Positions 16,301 through 27,430 are shown, numbered from the stretch's first letter. The stretch: 64,000 nt of DNA from LMUY01 sp964244585 (GCA_964244585.1 CAXTJM010000008.1:96851-160850), one strand, 5' to 3'. Program-made: numbers and translations. Notes: generated by a model from the sequence alone, not told the origin.

Positions 16301-17226
16301 GGCAGGTTGGAGGCGCCGATGGCGGGGATCGCCAGGTAGGCCATGCGTTTGGCCTCCTTGCGGCCGCGCGCCACGGAATCGAGAATGAAGGCGCAGGTGC
16401 TGGAGAGAAAGGCGAGGCCCATCAAACCGGTCGCCAGCACGGCGGTCGGCAAACGCGGCACCAGTCCGGTCATCATGAACTGCGCCACGACCGGGATGCC
16501 CAGTAGCAAGGCGGCCAGCGCGAGGATCGCCGCGCCGACGAAGAAGAATTGCAACGGACGCGCCTCCTTCAGCAACAGCACAATCGTGCGCAGGATCCGC
16601 AGGCCATCGGCATAGGTGTGCAGCTTGGAGGTGGATCCGGCGGGACGGTCCTTGTAGCGCGCCATCACCTCGCCGACCGGCATGGCCAGCTCCAGGGCGT
16701 GGATGGTGAACTCCGTCTCCGTCTCGAAGCCGGTGGACAGGGCCGGGAACGACTTCACGAAGCGGCGGGAGAAGGCGCGATAACCCGAGAGCATGTCGCT
16801 GACCCGGTTGCCGAACAACAGCGTCACCAGCCCGGTCAACGCCAGGTTGCCGGCGCGGTGCCCGGTGCGGTAGGCGCTTGCGACATCCGTCATCCGCGCG
16901 GCCGTCACCATGTCAAGCGGCCCGTCCTGCAGCAGCCGCACCATGTCCGGGGCGGCGGCCGGATCGTACGTGTCGTCGCCATCGACCAGGATGTAGGCAT
17001 CCGCCTCGATATCGGCGAACATCCGCCGCACGACATTGCCCTTGCCCTGCAACGTCTCCGACCGGACCACCGCGCCGGCGGCCCGCGCCACCGCGGCCGT
17101 GTCGTCGGTCGAGTTGTTGTCGTAGACGAAGACGGCGGCGCCGGGCAGCGCGGCGCGGAACCGCTGCACGACCTGGCCGATCGCGACGGCTTCGTTCTGG
17201 CACGGGATCAGCACGGCGACGCGCAT
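16282..17226 (-). CDS. Family 2 glycosyltransferase with C-terminal membrane helices
   Basis: A 314-residue GT-A fold transferase of the DPM1/GtrB type. The N-terminal domain begins MRVAVLIPCQNEAVAIGQVV and contains the metal-binding VDGDDTYD motif and the acceptor-site segment SGYRAFSRR. Two hydrophobic helices near residues 230-290 anchor it in the membrane. The start codon overlaps the GtrA stop by one base (TGATG). GT2 plus GtrA pairs typically make and flip polyprenyl-phosphate-linked sugars for surface polymer modification. Confidence 0.9.
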   Translation of the reverse strand: MRVAVLIPCQNEAVAIGQVVQRFRAALPGAAVFVYDNNSTDDTAAVARAAGAVVRSETLQGKGNVVRRMFADIEADAYILVDGDDTYDPAAAPDMVRLLQDGPLDMVTAARMTDVASAYRTGHRAGNLALTGLVTLLFGNRVSDMLSGYRAFSRRFVKSFPALSTGFETETEFTIHALELAMPVGEVMARYKDRPAGSTSKLHTYADGLRILRTIVLLLKEARPLQFFFVGAAILALAALLLGIPVVAQFMMTGLVPRLPTAVLATGLMGLAFLSSTCAFILDSVARGRKEAKRMAYLAIPAIGASNLPWHGQA

Positions 17227-17687
17227 CAACGGAACACGATCGCCCGCGACAGGGTGAAGTTGGCGAACATCCCGGCCACCGCCCCGGCGGCGATGGCGAT
17301 CACCGGATGAATGGCGCAGAGCGGCGAGACGGTAATCAGCACGAAGTATGTCCCCAGGTTCAGACACAGGCCCGGCAGGCTGGCCATCACGAACGCGGCC
17401 CATTGCCGCGCCAGCGGCCGGGCCGGCGCGTTGCTGCGGAACGTCCAGACTCGGTTCAGCCACCACGTCGTGGTGACTGCCACCGCGTAGGCCAGCACGC
17501 CACCGAGATATAGCCCGGTCCAGTTGCGCGTCGCATACACCACGGCCGTATCCACCACGAACCCGACCACGCCGACCACGCCGAACAGGATGAACTGCGC
17601 CAGCAGGCGGACATGCGCGGGCGTGACATGGCGGCGCAACGGGGCGGGCAGGGTGTCCGCAAGCCGGTCCACCAGCGCGATCATCAC
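17226..17687 (-). CDS. GtrA family membrane protein
   Basis: A 153-residue protein with four predicted membrane helices. It has the GtrA-type features FGVVGVVGFVVDTAVV in helix 1, a WWLNRVWTF segment after helix 2 and NFTLSRAIVFR at the C-terminus. The family is thought to flip undecaprenyl-phosphate sugars across the inner membrane. It is coupled by overlapping stop/start to the GT2 gene that follows. It lies 18 bases after pgk and could share its transcript. Confidence 0.88.
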   Translation of the reverse strand: MMIALVDRLADTLPAPLRRHVTPAHVRLLAQFILFGVVGVVGFVVDTAVVYATRNWTGLYLGGVLAYAVAVTTTWWLNRVWTFRSNAPARPLARQWAAFVMASLPGLCLNLGTYFVLITVSPLCAIHPVIAIAAGAVAGMFANFTLSRAIVFR

Positions 17688-17705
17688 GCAGCTAGCGGAC
17701 CGATC

Positions 17706-18902
17706 TCAGTCTGCGGCCATCAGGACGGCCACGCCGGGCAGCGTCTTGCCTTCCAGCCATTCCAGGAACGCGCCACCAGCGGAGGATACGTACGTCAACC
17801 GCTCCATCACGCCGGCATGGCGCAGGGCGGACACGGTGTCGCCGCCGCCGGCCACGCTGCGCAACGCGCCCGACTCGGTCGCCTCCGCCACGGCATGGGC
17901 CAAGGCCACCGTGCCGCTGTCGAACGGCGGCGTCTCGAACGCACCGAGCGGCCCGTTCCAGACCAGCGTGCGCCAGCCCAGCAGGCGTTGCTTCAGGTCG
18001 TCGATAGTTTCGGGCCCTACGTCCAGGATCATGCTGCCGTCCGGGATGGCGGCGACCGGCACGGTGTCAGTCGCCGGGTTCGCCTTGAACTCCGTCGCGG
18101 TCACCGCATCGACGGGGAGCACGATGTCGCACCCGCTTTCCTCCGCCCGGGCCAGGATCGCCCGGGCGGTGACGTGCATCTCCGCCTCCTGCAACGACTT
18201 GCCGACGGACACGCCCTTGGCCGCCAGGAAGGTGTTGGCCATGGCGCCCCCGATCACCAACACGTCGACCTTGGTGACCAGGTTGCCCAGCAACTCCAGC
18301 TTGGTGGACACTTTCGACCCGCCGACCACTGCCGCCACCGGATGCACCGGGTTGCCGAGCGCACTGTCCAGCGCCTCCAGTTCCGCCTGCATCAGCCGTC
18401 CGGCATGGGCCGGCAGCAGGCGGCCGACGCCTTCGGTGCTGGCATGGGCCCGGTGCGCGGCGGAGAACGCATCGTGGACGAAGATCTCGGCCAGGGCGGC
18501 GAACTCGCGGGCGAGCGCCGGGTCGTTCTCCTCCTCGCCGGGGTGGTACCGGGTGTTCTCCAGCATCAGCACGTCGCCCGCCGCCATGGCGTCCACGGCA
18601 GCGTGCGCCACGGCCCCGGTGCTGTCTTCCGCGAAGCGCACCGGCTTGCCGAGCACCTCGGCCAAAGCGACCGCCATCGGCGCCAGCGACATATGCGGCA
18701 CGCGCTTGCCCTTCGGCCGGTCGAAATGGCTGAACACGATGACCTTGGCGCCCGCCTCCGCCAGCTCCCGGATGGTGGGGGACAGCCGCTCGATCCGGGT
18801 GAGGTCGGTGATGCGGCCGTCGCGGACCGGAACGTTCAGGTCGGCGCGCACCAGGACACGCCGCCCCTTCACGTCCACGCCATCCAGGGTGCGGTGCGTC
18901 AC
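17706..18902 (-). CDS. pgk: Phosphoglycerate kinase
   Basis: A 398-residue enzyme of glycolysis, gluconeogenesis and the Calvin cycle, transferring phosphate from 1,3-bisphosphoglycerate to ADP. Recognised by RVLVRADLNVPV near the N-terminus, SHFDRPKG, the central VGGSKVSTKLELL segment and the C-terminal SVAGGGDTVSAL nucleotide loop. The start is GTG, directly after the gap stop. The gene order (transketolase homologue, gap, pgk) is common in alphaproteobacteria. Confidence 0.97.
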   Translation of the reverse strand: MTHRTLDGVDVKGRRVLVRADLNVPVRDGRITDLTRIERLSPTIRELAEAGAKVIVFSHFDRPKGKRVPHMSLAPMAVALAEVLGKPVRFAEDSTGAVAHAAVDAMAAGDVLMLENTRYHPGEEENDPALAREFAALAEIFVHDAFSAAHRAHASTEGVGRLLPAHAGRLMQAELEALDSALGNPVHPVAAVVGGSKVSTKLELLGNLVTKVDVLVIGGAMANTFLAAKGVSVGKSLQEAEMHVTARAILARAEESGCDIVLPVDAVTATEFKANPATDTVPVAAIPDGSMILDVGPETIDDLKQRLLGWRTLVWNGPLGAFETPPFDSGTVALAHAVAEATESGALRSVAGGGDTVSALRHAGVMERLTYVSSAGGAFLEWLEGKTLPGVAVLMAAD

Positions 18903-18903
18903 C

Positions 18904-19923
18904 TTACAGGCTGCCGAACAGCGCTGCGGTGTCGCTCATGCGCGAACTGAACCCCCACTCGTTGTCATACCAGCCAGCCACGCGGACCATCTGTCCGCCA
19001 TCCAGCGAGGCGGTCTGCGTGGCATCGAACGAGCAGGAGTAATCGACGTGGTTGAAGTCGCTGCTGACCAGCTTGGCCGTGCTGTAGTCCAGGATGCCCT
19101 TCAGCGGCCCTTCGGCCGCCGCCGCCTTCATTGCCGCATTGATCTCCTCCACGCTGGCCGGCCGGGCCAGGTTGGCGTCCAGCGACACCAGGCTGACGTT
19201 CGGGGTCGGCACGCGGATGGAGGTGCCGTCCAGCTTGCCCTTCAGCTCCGGCAGGACCAGGCCCACGGCCTTGGCGGCGCCGGTGGAGGTCGGGATCATC
19301 GACACGGCGGCGGCGCGGGCGCGGTGCAGGTCCTTGTGCAGCGTGTCCACCGTCTTCTGGTCGCCGGTGTAGGAGTGGATGGTGACCATGTAGCCGCGCA
19401 CCACGCCGAATGCGCTGTGCAGCACCTTGACCAGCGGCACCAGGCAGTTGGTGGTGCAGGACGCGTTGGAGATCACCGTCATGTCACGGGTGATGACCGA
19501 CTGGTTCACGCCGAACACGATCGTGGCATCCACCCCGTCGGCGGGGGCGCTCACCAGCACCTTGCGCGCCCCGGCGGCGATCAGCTTGGCCGCGTCCTCC
19601 TTCTTGGTGAACAGGCCGGTGCATTCCATCGCCACGTCCACGCCCTGATAGGGCACCTTGGCCGGGTCGCGCTCCGCCGACACCTTGATGGGGCCATAGG
19701 TGCGGCCGTTATGGCGGATCGTGATAGTGTCGCCTTCCACCTCCACCGTGCCGGGGAAGCGGCCATGGACGCTGTCGTAGCGGAACAGGTGCGCGTTGGC
19801 CTCGACGCTGCCCAGGTCGTTGATCGCGACCGGCTCGACATCCGTGCGTCCGCTCTCGACGATGGCACGTAATACGAGCCGGCCGATGCGTCCGAACCCG
19901 TTGATGGCGACCTTGACGGCCAT
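18904..19923 (-). CDS. gap: Glyceraldehyde-3-phosphate dehydrogenase, type I
   Basis: A 339-residue NAD(P)-dependent enzyme. It opens with the Rossmann motif VAINGFGRIGRL and contains the catalytic cysteine in SNASCTTNCLVP, the following His in a TIHSYTGDQ segment, and the C-terminal WYDNEWGFSSRM. An AGGAGAG Shine-Dalgarno precedes the ATG. It is followed immediately by pgk, and the two act in consecutive steps. Confidence 0.97.
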   Translation of the reverse strand: MAVKVAINGFGRIGRLVLRAIVESGRTDVEPVAINDLGSVEANAHLFRYDSVHGRFPGTVEVEGDTITIRHNGRTYGPIKVSAERDPAKVPYQGVDVAMECTGLFTKKEDAAKLIAAGARKVLVSAPADGVDATIVFGVNQSVITRDMTVISNASCTTNCLVPLVKVLHSAFGVVRGYMVTIHSYTGDQKTVDTLHKDLHRARAAAVSMIPTSTGAAKAVGLVLPELKGKLDGTSIRVPTPNVSLVSLDANLARPASVEEINAAMKAAAAEGPLKGILDYSTAKLVSSDFNHVDYSCSFDATQTASLDGGQMVRVAGWYDNEWGFSSRMSDTAALFGSL

Positions 19924-19984
19924 GATCCGACTCTCCTGATGGTTTTGCGGTCATTTAGCCAGCCCGCATCGCCACGGCCAGCCT

Positions 19985-21889
19985 CTACGCGCGGGTCAGC
20001 CGCCGTTTTACCGCAGCCATAATGCCTTCCGCGGTCAACCCGAAATGCCGGAACAGGTCGTCGGCCGGTGCGGAGGCGCCGTAGCCGGGCAGGCCCAGGA
20101 ACACGCCGTCCTCGCCCAGCCACCGCTCCCACCCGAAACCGCAAGCCGCTTCGATCCCGAAGCGGGGCGCCGCGCCGAGGATGGCGGCGCGTACGGCGGC
20201 GTCCAACCGGGCGAACAGGCCCCATGCCGGCATGGAGACGACCGCCACGGCAAGCCCGTCAGCCGCCAGCCGCTCCCTGACCGTCAGGGCGAGCGCTACC
20301 TCGCTGCCACTGGCGATCAGGGTGGCGGCGCGGGGTCCGTTCGCCTCCGCCAGGACATAGGCCCCGCGCGCGCTGCGGTTCTCGCCGGTGTCGGAGCGCA
20401 GCGTCGGCAGCGGCTGTTCGGATAGGACCAGCATGGAAGGACCGTCCGTGCGCCGGACCGCCAGTTCGCAGCATTCCGCCGCTTCGATCGCATCGGCCGG
20501 CCGCAGGACCAGCAGATTCGGAATCGCGCGGAGTCCCGCCAGTTGCTCGGTAGGTTGGTAGGCGGCGCCGTCCGCACCCAGGCCGATGCTGTCATGCGTC
20601 GCCACATGGATCGCGCGCAGCCCCATCATGGCCGATAGGCGCAGCGCCGGGCGCATGCCGTCCGTGGTGGCGAGCGGGGCGACGGCGTAGGGCAGCAGAC
20701 CGCCATGCAGCGCAAGGCCGTTCAGGCAAGCGGCCATGCCATGCTCGCGTGGCCCGTAATGCACCTGCCGGCCGGAGAAGCTGCCCGGACGCACCGGGGA
20801 GCCACGGCCCGGCCCCAACTCGGTCTGGCCACCCACCAGTTCCGGGAAGCTTGGCGCCAGTGCCTCCAGCAGGCGTTCGGCCGAGTCGCGCGTGCTGGCA
20901 TGGCGGCGGTCGGCGGCGAGCACCGCCTTGAAGGCCGCCATCGCATCCACCCAGCTCTCCGGCAGGCGTCGCCCCATCACCCGTTCGAATTCCGGGCGCT
21001 GCGGATGATGCGCGAGGCGCTTCAGCCAGGCACGCCGTGCGGCAGTGCCGCCATGGCCGATGGCCGCCCATTGCGCGGCGGCGGCGGCGCAGGGTGCAGG
21101 CGGCCGCCAAGTCCGGCTGAGCGTCGTGCGGCACGCGATCAGCGTCGGCTTGCGCGCCCGGTTGGAGAGCGAGAAGGCGGACGACAAGGCACCCGTGTCA
21201 TGGGCATCGACCGTTCGGGTCGCCCAGCCCAGCGCGGCGAACCGGCGCAAGGCATCGTCCGGACCGGCCAGCGCGCTGCAGCAATCGACGGAGTCGGTGT
21301 CGTCCTCCAGCAGGACGATGAGCTTTTCCAGCCGCAGGTGCCCGGCCAGGCTGGCCGCCTCGTGGCTGACGCCCTCCATGAGGTCGCCCAGGGTGGCGAC
21401 CACCCAGGTGCGGTGGTCCACTAGGCTCTTGCCGAACCGCGCCGCCATCAGCCGCTCGCCGAGCGCCATGCCGACCGCCATGCCCAATCCCTGGCCGAGC
21501 GGCCCGGTGGTCGCCTCGATCGCCGGGTGGAGCGTACAGTCAGGGTGGCCGGCGGCCACGCTGCCCAACTGCCGGTGCCGGTCCAACACCGCCTGGTCCA
21601 TGCCCTCATGCCCGGTCAGGTGCAGCAGCGCATACAGCAGCGAGGCGCCGTAGCCGGGCGACATGACGAAGCGGTCCCGGTCCGGCCAGAGCGGATCGGC
21701 GGCGTCGAAGCGGTGGAACCCGGACCAGAGAACCGTCACGGCTTCCGCCATTCCGATGGCGAGGCCGCCCTCGGGCGCCATGGCGACGGCCACGGACCGG
21801 AGCGCGTCGGCCAGGCCCCGCTCCGTCGTGTCCGCCAGCGATGCTTGCGGCGTCGGGTCGATGGCAAGGGTATCAGCCAGCCACGTCAT
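19985..21889 (-). CDS. Transketolase homologue lacking most catalytic residues
   Basis: A 634-residue protein with the complete transketolase layout (TPP-binding, pyrimidine-binding and C-terminal domains) in the normal tkt position before gap and pgk. The ATG at 21889 follows AGGAGAG. Several residues that bind thiamine diphosphate, its metal or the sugar phosphate are absent. The SGHPG histidine segment reads EGGLAIG; the SNGHG histidine is tyrosine (SPGYG); the GDG metal motif reads TLG; the following metal-ligand Asn is Asp (EDDTDS); the HDSHG loop is missing. Conserved are GHP, TGPLGQG, the catalytic Glu in REHGM and the THDSIG histidine. The frame is intact over the whole length, so it is not a simple pseudogene. 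It may be a pseudoenzyme or have altered chemistry. Confidence 0.85.
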   Translation of the reverse strand: MTWLADTLAIDPTPQASLADTTERGLADALRSVAVAMAPEGGLAIGMAEAVTVLWSGFHRFDAADPLWPDRDRFVMSPGYGASLLYALLHLTGHEGMDQAVLDRHRQLGSVAAGHPDCTLHPAIEATTGPLGQGLGMAVGMALGERLMAARFGKSLVDHRTWVVATLGDLMEGVSHEAASLAGHLRLEKLIVLLEDDTDSVDCCSALAGPDDALRRFAALGWATRTVDAHDTGALSSAFSLSNRARKPTLIACRTTLSRTWRPPAPCAAAAAQWAAIGHGGTAARRAWLKRLAHHPQRPEFERVMGRRLPESWVDAMAAFKAVLAADRRHASTRDSAERLLEALAPSFPELVGGQTELGPGRGSPVRPGSFSGRQVHYGPREHGMAACLNGLALHGGLLPYAVAPLATTDGMRPALRLSAMMGLRAIHVATHDSIGLGADGAAYQPTEQLAGLRAIPNLLVLRPADAIEAAECCELAVRRTDGPSMLVLSEQPLPTLRSDTGENRSARGAYVLAEANGPRAATLIASGSEVALALTVRERLAADGLAVAVVSMPAWGLFARLDAAVRAAILGAAPRFGIEAACGFGWERWLGEDGVFLGLPGYGASAPADDLFRHFGLTAEGIMAAVKRRLTRA

Positions 21890-21958
21890 TCGCTCTCCTG
21901 CGACGGGCGGTGTAGGGGGGCGTCGCGGGCAGGGCAAGTGGAGGGCGACAGCCGGATG

Positions 21959-23209
21959 TCACGCCGCCCGGTTTGCCCGCGCCAACACGACCTCCAGCAA
22001 TACCTGGCAGCCCGCCTCCGCCTGCGCCGGCTCGATGCTCTCCGCCTCGTTGTGCGACAGGCCGTCCCGGCAGGGGGTGAAGATCATGGCGCTGGGCACG
22101 CATGGCGCCACGAAGATCGCGTCGTGCCCGGCGCCGGACACGATGTCGCGGGACGGATAGCCCAGCCGGGCCGCGGCCTGCCGCACCAGCGCCACGCATT
22201 CGGGATCGAAAGGCTGCGCCGGAATGCGGACCCGCTGCTCCAGCGCGAGCGTCACGTCCGAGTCGCGGGCGATGAACCCGGCGTCGCGGGGGAACTGCAC
22301 GGCGATCCGCTCCAACTCCGCCTCGTCCGGGTGACGGAACTCGATGGAGAAGCGGACTTCGCCCGGGATGACGTTGCGGCTGTTGGGCATGACGAAAAGC
22401 TGGCCCACCGTACCCCGCCCATCCGCCCCGCGGGCGCGCATGGTGCGGTCCACCAGGTCGATGATGCGGGCCGCGCCGACCAGGGCATCGCGCCGGGCGC
22501 CGGGCGGGGTGGTGCCGGCATGGCTGTCGCGCCCGGTGACCACGGCATCGTACCAGATCTGCGCCTGGCCGCCGGTGACGACGCCGATCATCTTGCCCTC
22601 GTCCTCCAGGATCGGCCCCTGCTCGATGTGGAGTTCGAAATAGCTGTCGGCGGCGAACCGGCCGGCCGGTTCGCCGCCGCGATAGCCGGTGGCATCCAGC
22701 GCCTCGCCCAGGCTGATCCCATCGGAATCACGCAACGCCTCAGTCTCCGCCTGGTCGAACACGCCGGCCCATACCCCCGAGCCCATCATCGCCTTGCCGA
22801 ACCGCGCGCCCTCCTCGTCGGTCCAGTTCACCAGCTCCACCGCGGCCTCGGTCTGGATGCCGAGTTCCTGCAGCGTCCGCATCACCTCCAGCCCGGCGAT
22901 CACCCCGAGGGCGCCGTCGAACTTGCCCCCGGTCGGCTGGCTGTCCAGGTGGCTGCCGAACAGGACCGGCGGGCGCGACGGGTCGCGGCCGGGGCGGCGG
23001 GCGAACATGTTGCCCATGGTGTCGGTCCGCACGGACAGGCCTGCCGCCTCGCACCAGCCGCGGAACCTGTCCCGCCCTGCCGTATCGACGGGGCCGAGCG
23101 CCAGGCGCCGCACGCCGCCCTTCGCCGTGGCGCCGATTTCGGCCATGGCCATCAGGCTGTCCCACAGGCGTCGGCCGTCGATGCGTCGGTTGCTGGCGGC
23201 AGGGGACAT
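21959..23209 (-). CDS. Zn-dependent hydantoinase/carbamoylase family amidase (M20)
   Basis: A 416-residue metalloenzyme of the N-carbamoyl-L-amino-acid hydrolase/allantoate amidohydrolase family. Metal ligands are visible in GSHLDSQP (His), GGKFDGALG (Asp), WTDEEGARF (Glu), ELHIEQGP (His) and SHNEAES (His). A dimerisation lid domain lies between about residues 215 and 330. I chose the ATG at 23209; the frame extends upstream but lacks similarity. The family cleaves N-carbamoyl or ureido groups; the substrate here is unknown. It is 69 bases downstream of the transketolase homologue's start on the same strand. Confidence 0.88.
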   Translation of the reverse strand: MSPAASNRRIDGRRLWDSLMAMAEIGATAKGGVRRLALGPVDTAGRDRFRGWCEAAGLSVRTDTMGNMFARRPGRDPSRPPVLFGSHLDSQPTGGKFDGALGVIAGLEVMRTLQELGIQTEAAVELVNWTDEEGARFGKAMMGSGVWAGVFDQAETEALRDSDGISLGEALDATGYRGGEPAGRFAADSYFELHIEQGPILEDEGKMIGVVTGGQAQIWYDAVVTGRDSHAGTTPPGARRDALVGAARIIDLVDRTMRARGADGRGTVGQLFVMPNSRNVIPGEVRFSIEFRHPDEAELERIAVQFPRDAGFIARDSDVTLALEQRVRIPAQPFDPECVALVRQAAARLGYPSRDIVSGAGHDAIFVAPCVPSAMIFTPCRDGLSHNEAESIEPAQAEAGCQVLLEVVLARANRAA

Positions 23210-23273
23210 GCGGGGCGCTCCGGTTGCGGCGGCCGCATCTTGCCCGGGTGCGGGTTTGATGCAACGTGGCGGC

Positions 23274-23711
23274 ATGGTTCCGCCTCGCGCCGCCGCCCCG
23301 CTCCTGCTGGCTCTGCTGCTTGCAGGCGGCTGCACCCTCATCGACCAGCGAACCTTCGACCCGCAGGCCGGCGCCCGGCCGAAGCCGCCTGCGCCGGCCG
23401 GCCCCGGCGCGCCGCCGCCGCTCGTCACGGTGGATTTCAGCAAGCCGGACCCGCAATACGCCGCAGCCCTGCACGAAGCGGTCGCCGCAGCCCTGGCCCG
23501 CAAGCCGGATGTCGAGTTCGTCGTCGTCACGGTGGTGCCCGCCGCCGGGACCCCGGCCGAGCAGGTGGCCGCCGCCACCGCCATCACCGGCAGCGCGCGC
23601 GAGGTTGCCCGGGCGATCAGCAGCGACGGGGTGGATGACGACCGGGTTCACCTGGAGGCCAGGTCCGACGCCAGCGCCACCACTCGGCAGGTCCAGGTCT
23701 TCGTGCATTAG
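23274..23711 (+). CDS. Small proline-rich lipoprotein of unknown function
   Basis: A 145-residue protein with a lipoprotein signal: a leucine-rich core (LLLALLLAGGC) ends in AGGC with the cysteine near residue 20. A proline/alanine linker follows (KPPAPAGPGAPPP), then a domain of about 95 residues with helix-strand alternation (ALHEAVAAALARKPDVEFVV). The pattern AAATAITGSAREVARAI and a C-terminal VQVFVH strand suggest a small periplasmic ligand- or peptidoglycan-facing domain. I do not recognise the family. A second ATG at 23259 is possible. Confidence 0.7.
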   Translation: MVPPRAAAPLLLALLLAGGCTLIDQRTFDPQAGARPKPPAPAGPGAPPPLVTVDFSKPDPQYAAALHEAVAAALARKPDVEFVVVTVVPAAGTPAEQVAAATAITGSAREVARAISSDGVDDDRVHLEARSDASATTRQVQVFVH

Positions 23712-23752
23712 GCGGCCCGCGGCCGGGCCGGCGATCATCCCAGGCCGCCTGC

Positions 23753-24634
23753 CTACGCGCTATCTTCCACGAAGGCGCTGGCAGGATAGCCCTGGGCAAA
23801 CAGCAATGCGCGGAGGTCCGCATGGTCGATGCGGTGGCGGGCCGTCGCGGCCACGACCGGCTTGGCGTGGAAGGCCACACCGATCCCGGCGGCGCCCAGC
23901 ATCGCAAGGTCGTTGGCGCCGTCACCGACCGCGAGCGTGGCGGCCAGGCGGAGGCCACGGGCTGCCGCCAGCTCCTGCAGCACCGCGAGCTTGGCGTCGC
24001 GGTCCAGCACCGGCTCGGCCACCGTGCCCGTCAGCGCCGTACCGTCATGCTCCAGCGTGTTGGCCCGGTGGAGGTCGAAGCCGCACAGGGCCGCGACCTG
24101 GCCGCTGAACACGGTGAAGCCGCCGGAGACCAGCGCGGCGGTCGCATGATGCGCCCGCATCGTGGCGACGAGCGTGCGTGCGCCGCCGGTGAGGCGGACC
24201 CCCTGCCAGGTCCGCTCCAGCGCGGCCATTTCCACTCCGCGAAGCAGGGCGACCCGTTCGCGCAGGGCATCGGCGAAGTCGATCTCGCCGTTCATCGAGC
24301 GCCGGGTGACCTCCGCCACCCGGTCGCCGACGCCGGCGATGGCCGCCAGCTCGTCCAGCGTCTCGCCCGTGACGATCGTGCTGTCCATGTCGGCGACCAG
24401 CAGGCCCTTGCGGCGGCCGCGGCTGTGCACGGCGATCGCGTCCACCCGGTCGGCGCCCAGAGCCGCCCGGACGGCGGCCAGGTCGGGCGGGCGGGGGCAG
24501 GGGATGTCCACCGCCTCCCCGGGCGACAGGGTGAGCGGGGTCCCCCCCGAGAGGGCATCCCGCACCCGGGCGACCGTTCCCGGCAACAGCGTGGTTGCGG
24601 CGCGGGCGGCGACCAGGGTGAGGATATGCGGCAT
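23753..24634 (-). CDS. serB: Phosphoserine phosphatase
   Basis: A 293-residue HAD-superfamily enzyme catalysing the last step of serine synthesis. The catalytic motif I is VADMDSTIV, with motif II SGGFTVFSG and motif III/IV in VGDGANDLAML. An N-terminal ACT-like region of about 80 residues precedes it, as in other alphaproteobacterial SerB proteins. It is divergent from miaA, with only 12 bases between the two start codons, so the promoters must overlap the coding regions. Confidence 0.93.
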   Translation of the reverse strand: MPHILTLVAARAATTLLPGTVARVRDALSGGTPLTLSPGEAVDIPCPRPPDLAAVRAALGADRVDAIAVHSRGRRKGLLVADMDSTIVTGETLDELAAIAGVGDRVAEVTRRSMNGEIDFADALRERVALLRGVEMAALERTWQGVRLTGGARTLVATMRAHHATAALVSGGFTVFSGQVAALCGFDLHRANTLEHDGTALTGTVAEPVLDRDAKLAVLQELAAARGLRLAATLAVGDGANDLAMLGAAGIGVAFHAKPVVAATARHRIDHADLRALLFAQGYPASAFVEDSA

Positions 24635-24646
24635 GATGGCGCCGCA

Positions 24647-25618
24647 ATGGCACCAACCACCGGAACGGACAAGGCGGCGCGGCGGCGCGCCATCATCGTG
24701 GCAGGCCCGACCTGCAGCGGGAAGTCGGCGCTGGCCCTGCACTTGGCGCAGCGGCTTGGCGGCACCGTGGTCAACGCTGATTCCATGCAGATCTACCGCG
24801 AACTCCGCATCCTGACCGCGCGGCCGACCGACGCGGAGGAGGCGAGCGTGGCGCATCGCCTGTATGGCGTCCGGCCGGCGGCGGAAGCCGGCAGCGTGGC
24901 CTGGTGGCGCGCCGCCGCGCTGGACGCGATGGCGCAGACAGCGGTGCCGATCCTGTGCGGCGGCACGGGGATGTACCTGCGCTCTCTGACCGCCGGGCTG
25001 GCGGACATCCCCGACCCTGGCCATGCCGCGCGGGACGAGGCGCGGGCGGCGTTGGCGCGCGACGGGGCTGCGGCGCTGCACAGGCGGCTGGCAGCGCTCG
25101 ACCCCGAGACGGCAGCCATGCTGCGTCCCGCGGACGGGCAGCGTGTCGCGCGGGCCTGGGAGGTCTGGCGTGGGACCGGGCGCGGGCTTGCGTCGTGGCT
25201 GCGAGCCGCATCCAAGCCGGCGGATCATGCCTTCCGGGTGATCCTGCTGGATCCGCCGCGTCCCGCGCTGCGCGCCGCCGTGGCTGAACGGTTCGCGGCC
25301 ATGTTGCGGCAGGGAGCCATGGCGGAGGTGGAGGCGCTGCTCGCCCTCCAGCTTGACCCGGCGTTGCCCGCCATGCGCGCCCACGGCGTGCAGGAGCTTG
25401 CGGCCGCGCTCGCCGGATCCGCCACGCTCGCGGAGGCAGAACGACGGGCAGTGGCCGCGACGGTGCAGTACGTCAAGCGCCAGCAGACTTGGTTCCGACA
25501 CCAGCCTCTTGCACGGGCGGAGCACGTCCAAACCATACATGCGCGGTATGACAATCCTGCGCAATTTTCGGAAAGTTGGATAGCTGGTATGCAGAAGTTT
25601 CTATGTGGCAGCGATTGA
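24647..25618 (+). CDS. miaA: tRNA dimethylallyltransferase
   Basis: A 323-residue enzyme that adds the dimethylallyl group to A37 of tRNAs reading UNN codons. It has the P-loop VAGPTCSGKSALAL, the DSMQIYRELRILTARPT segment with the catalytic Asp and substrate residues, the CGGTGMYLRSL motif and the C-terminal VQYVKRQQTWFR tRNA-binding region. Divergent from serB. The neighbouring acetolactate synthase genes begin 31 bases downstream, so they may be co-transcribed. Confidence 0.94.
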   Translation: MAPTTGTDKAARRRAIIVAGPTCSGKSALALHLAQRLGGTVVNADSMQIYRELRILTARPTDAEEASVAHRLYGVRPAAEAGSVAWWRAAALDAMAQTAVPILCGGTGMYLRSLTAGLADIPDPGHAARDEARAALARDGAAALHRRLAALDPETAAMLRPADGQRVARAWEVWRGTGRGLASWLRAASKPADHAFRVILLDPPRPALRAAVAERFAAMLRQGAMAEVEALLALQLDPALPAMRAHGVQELAAALAGSATLAEAERRAVAATVQYVKRQQTWFRHQPLARAEHVQTIHARYDNPAQFSESWIAGMQKFLCGSD

Positions 25619-25649
25619 CCGGCAAAATCGGGCCCTCTAGACCGGGCCG

Positions 25650-27430
<1,781 letters not shown>

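Noticed and set aside
17524..19872. A 782-codon open frame on the plus strand opposite pgk and gap
   Set aside because: Its length comes from the high-GC antisense of two well-identified enzymes; the translation is low-complexity Ser/Ala/Arg-rich with no domain.
21527..23638. A 703-codon plus-strand frame across the transketolase homologue and the amidase
   Set aside because: It spans two real minus-strand genes and their gap with no recognisable protein features.
25619..25649. Attenuator or leader peptide before ilvB
   Set aside because: Only 31 bases separate miaA from ilvB, with no Leu/Val/Ile-rich small frame and no convincing hairpin.
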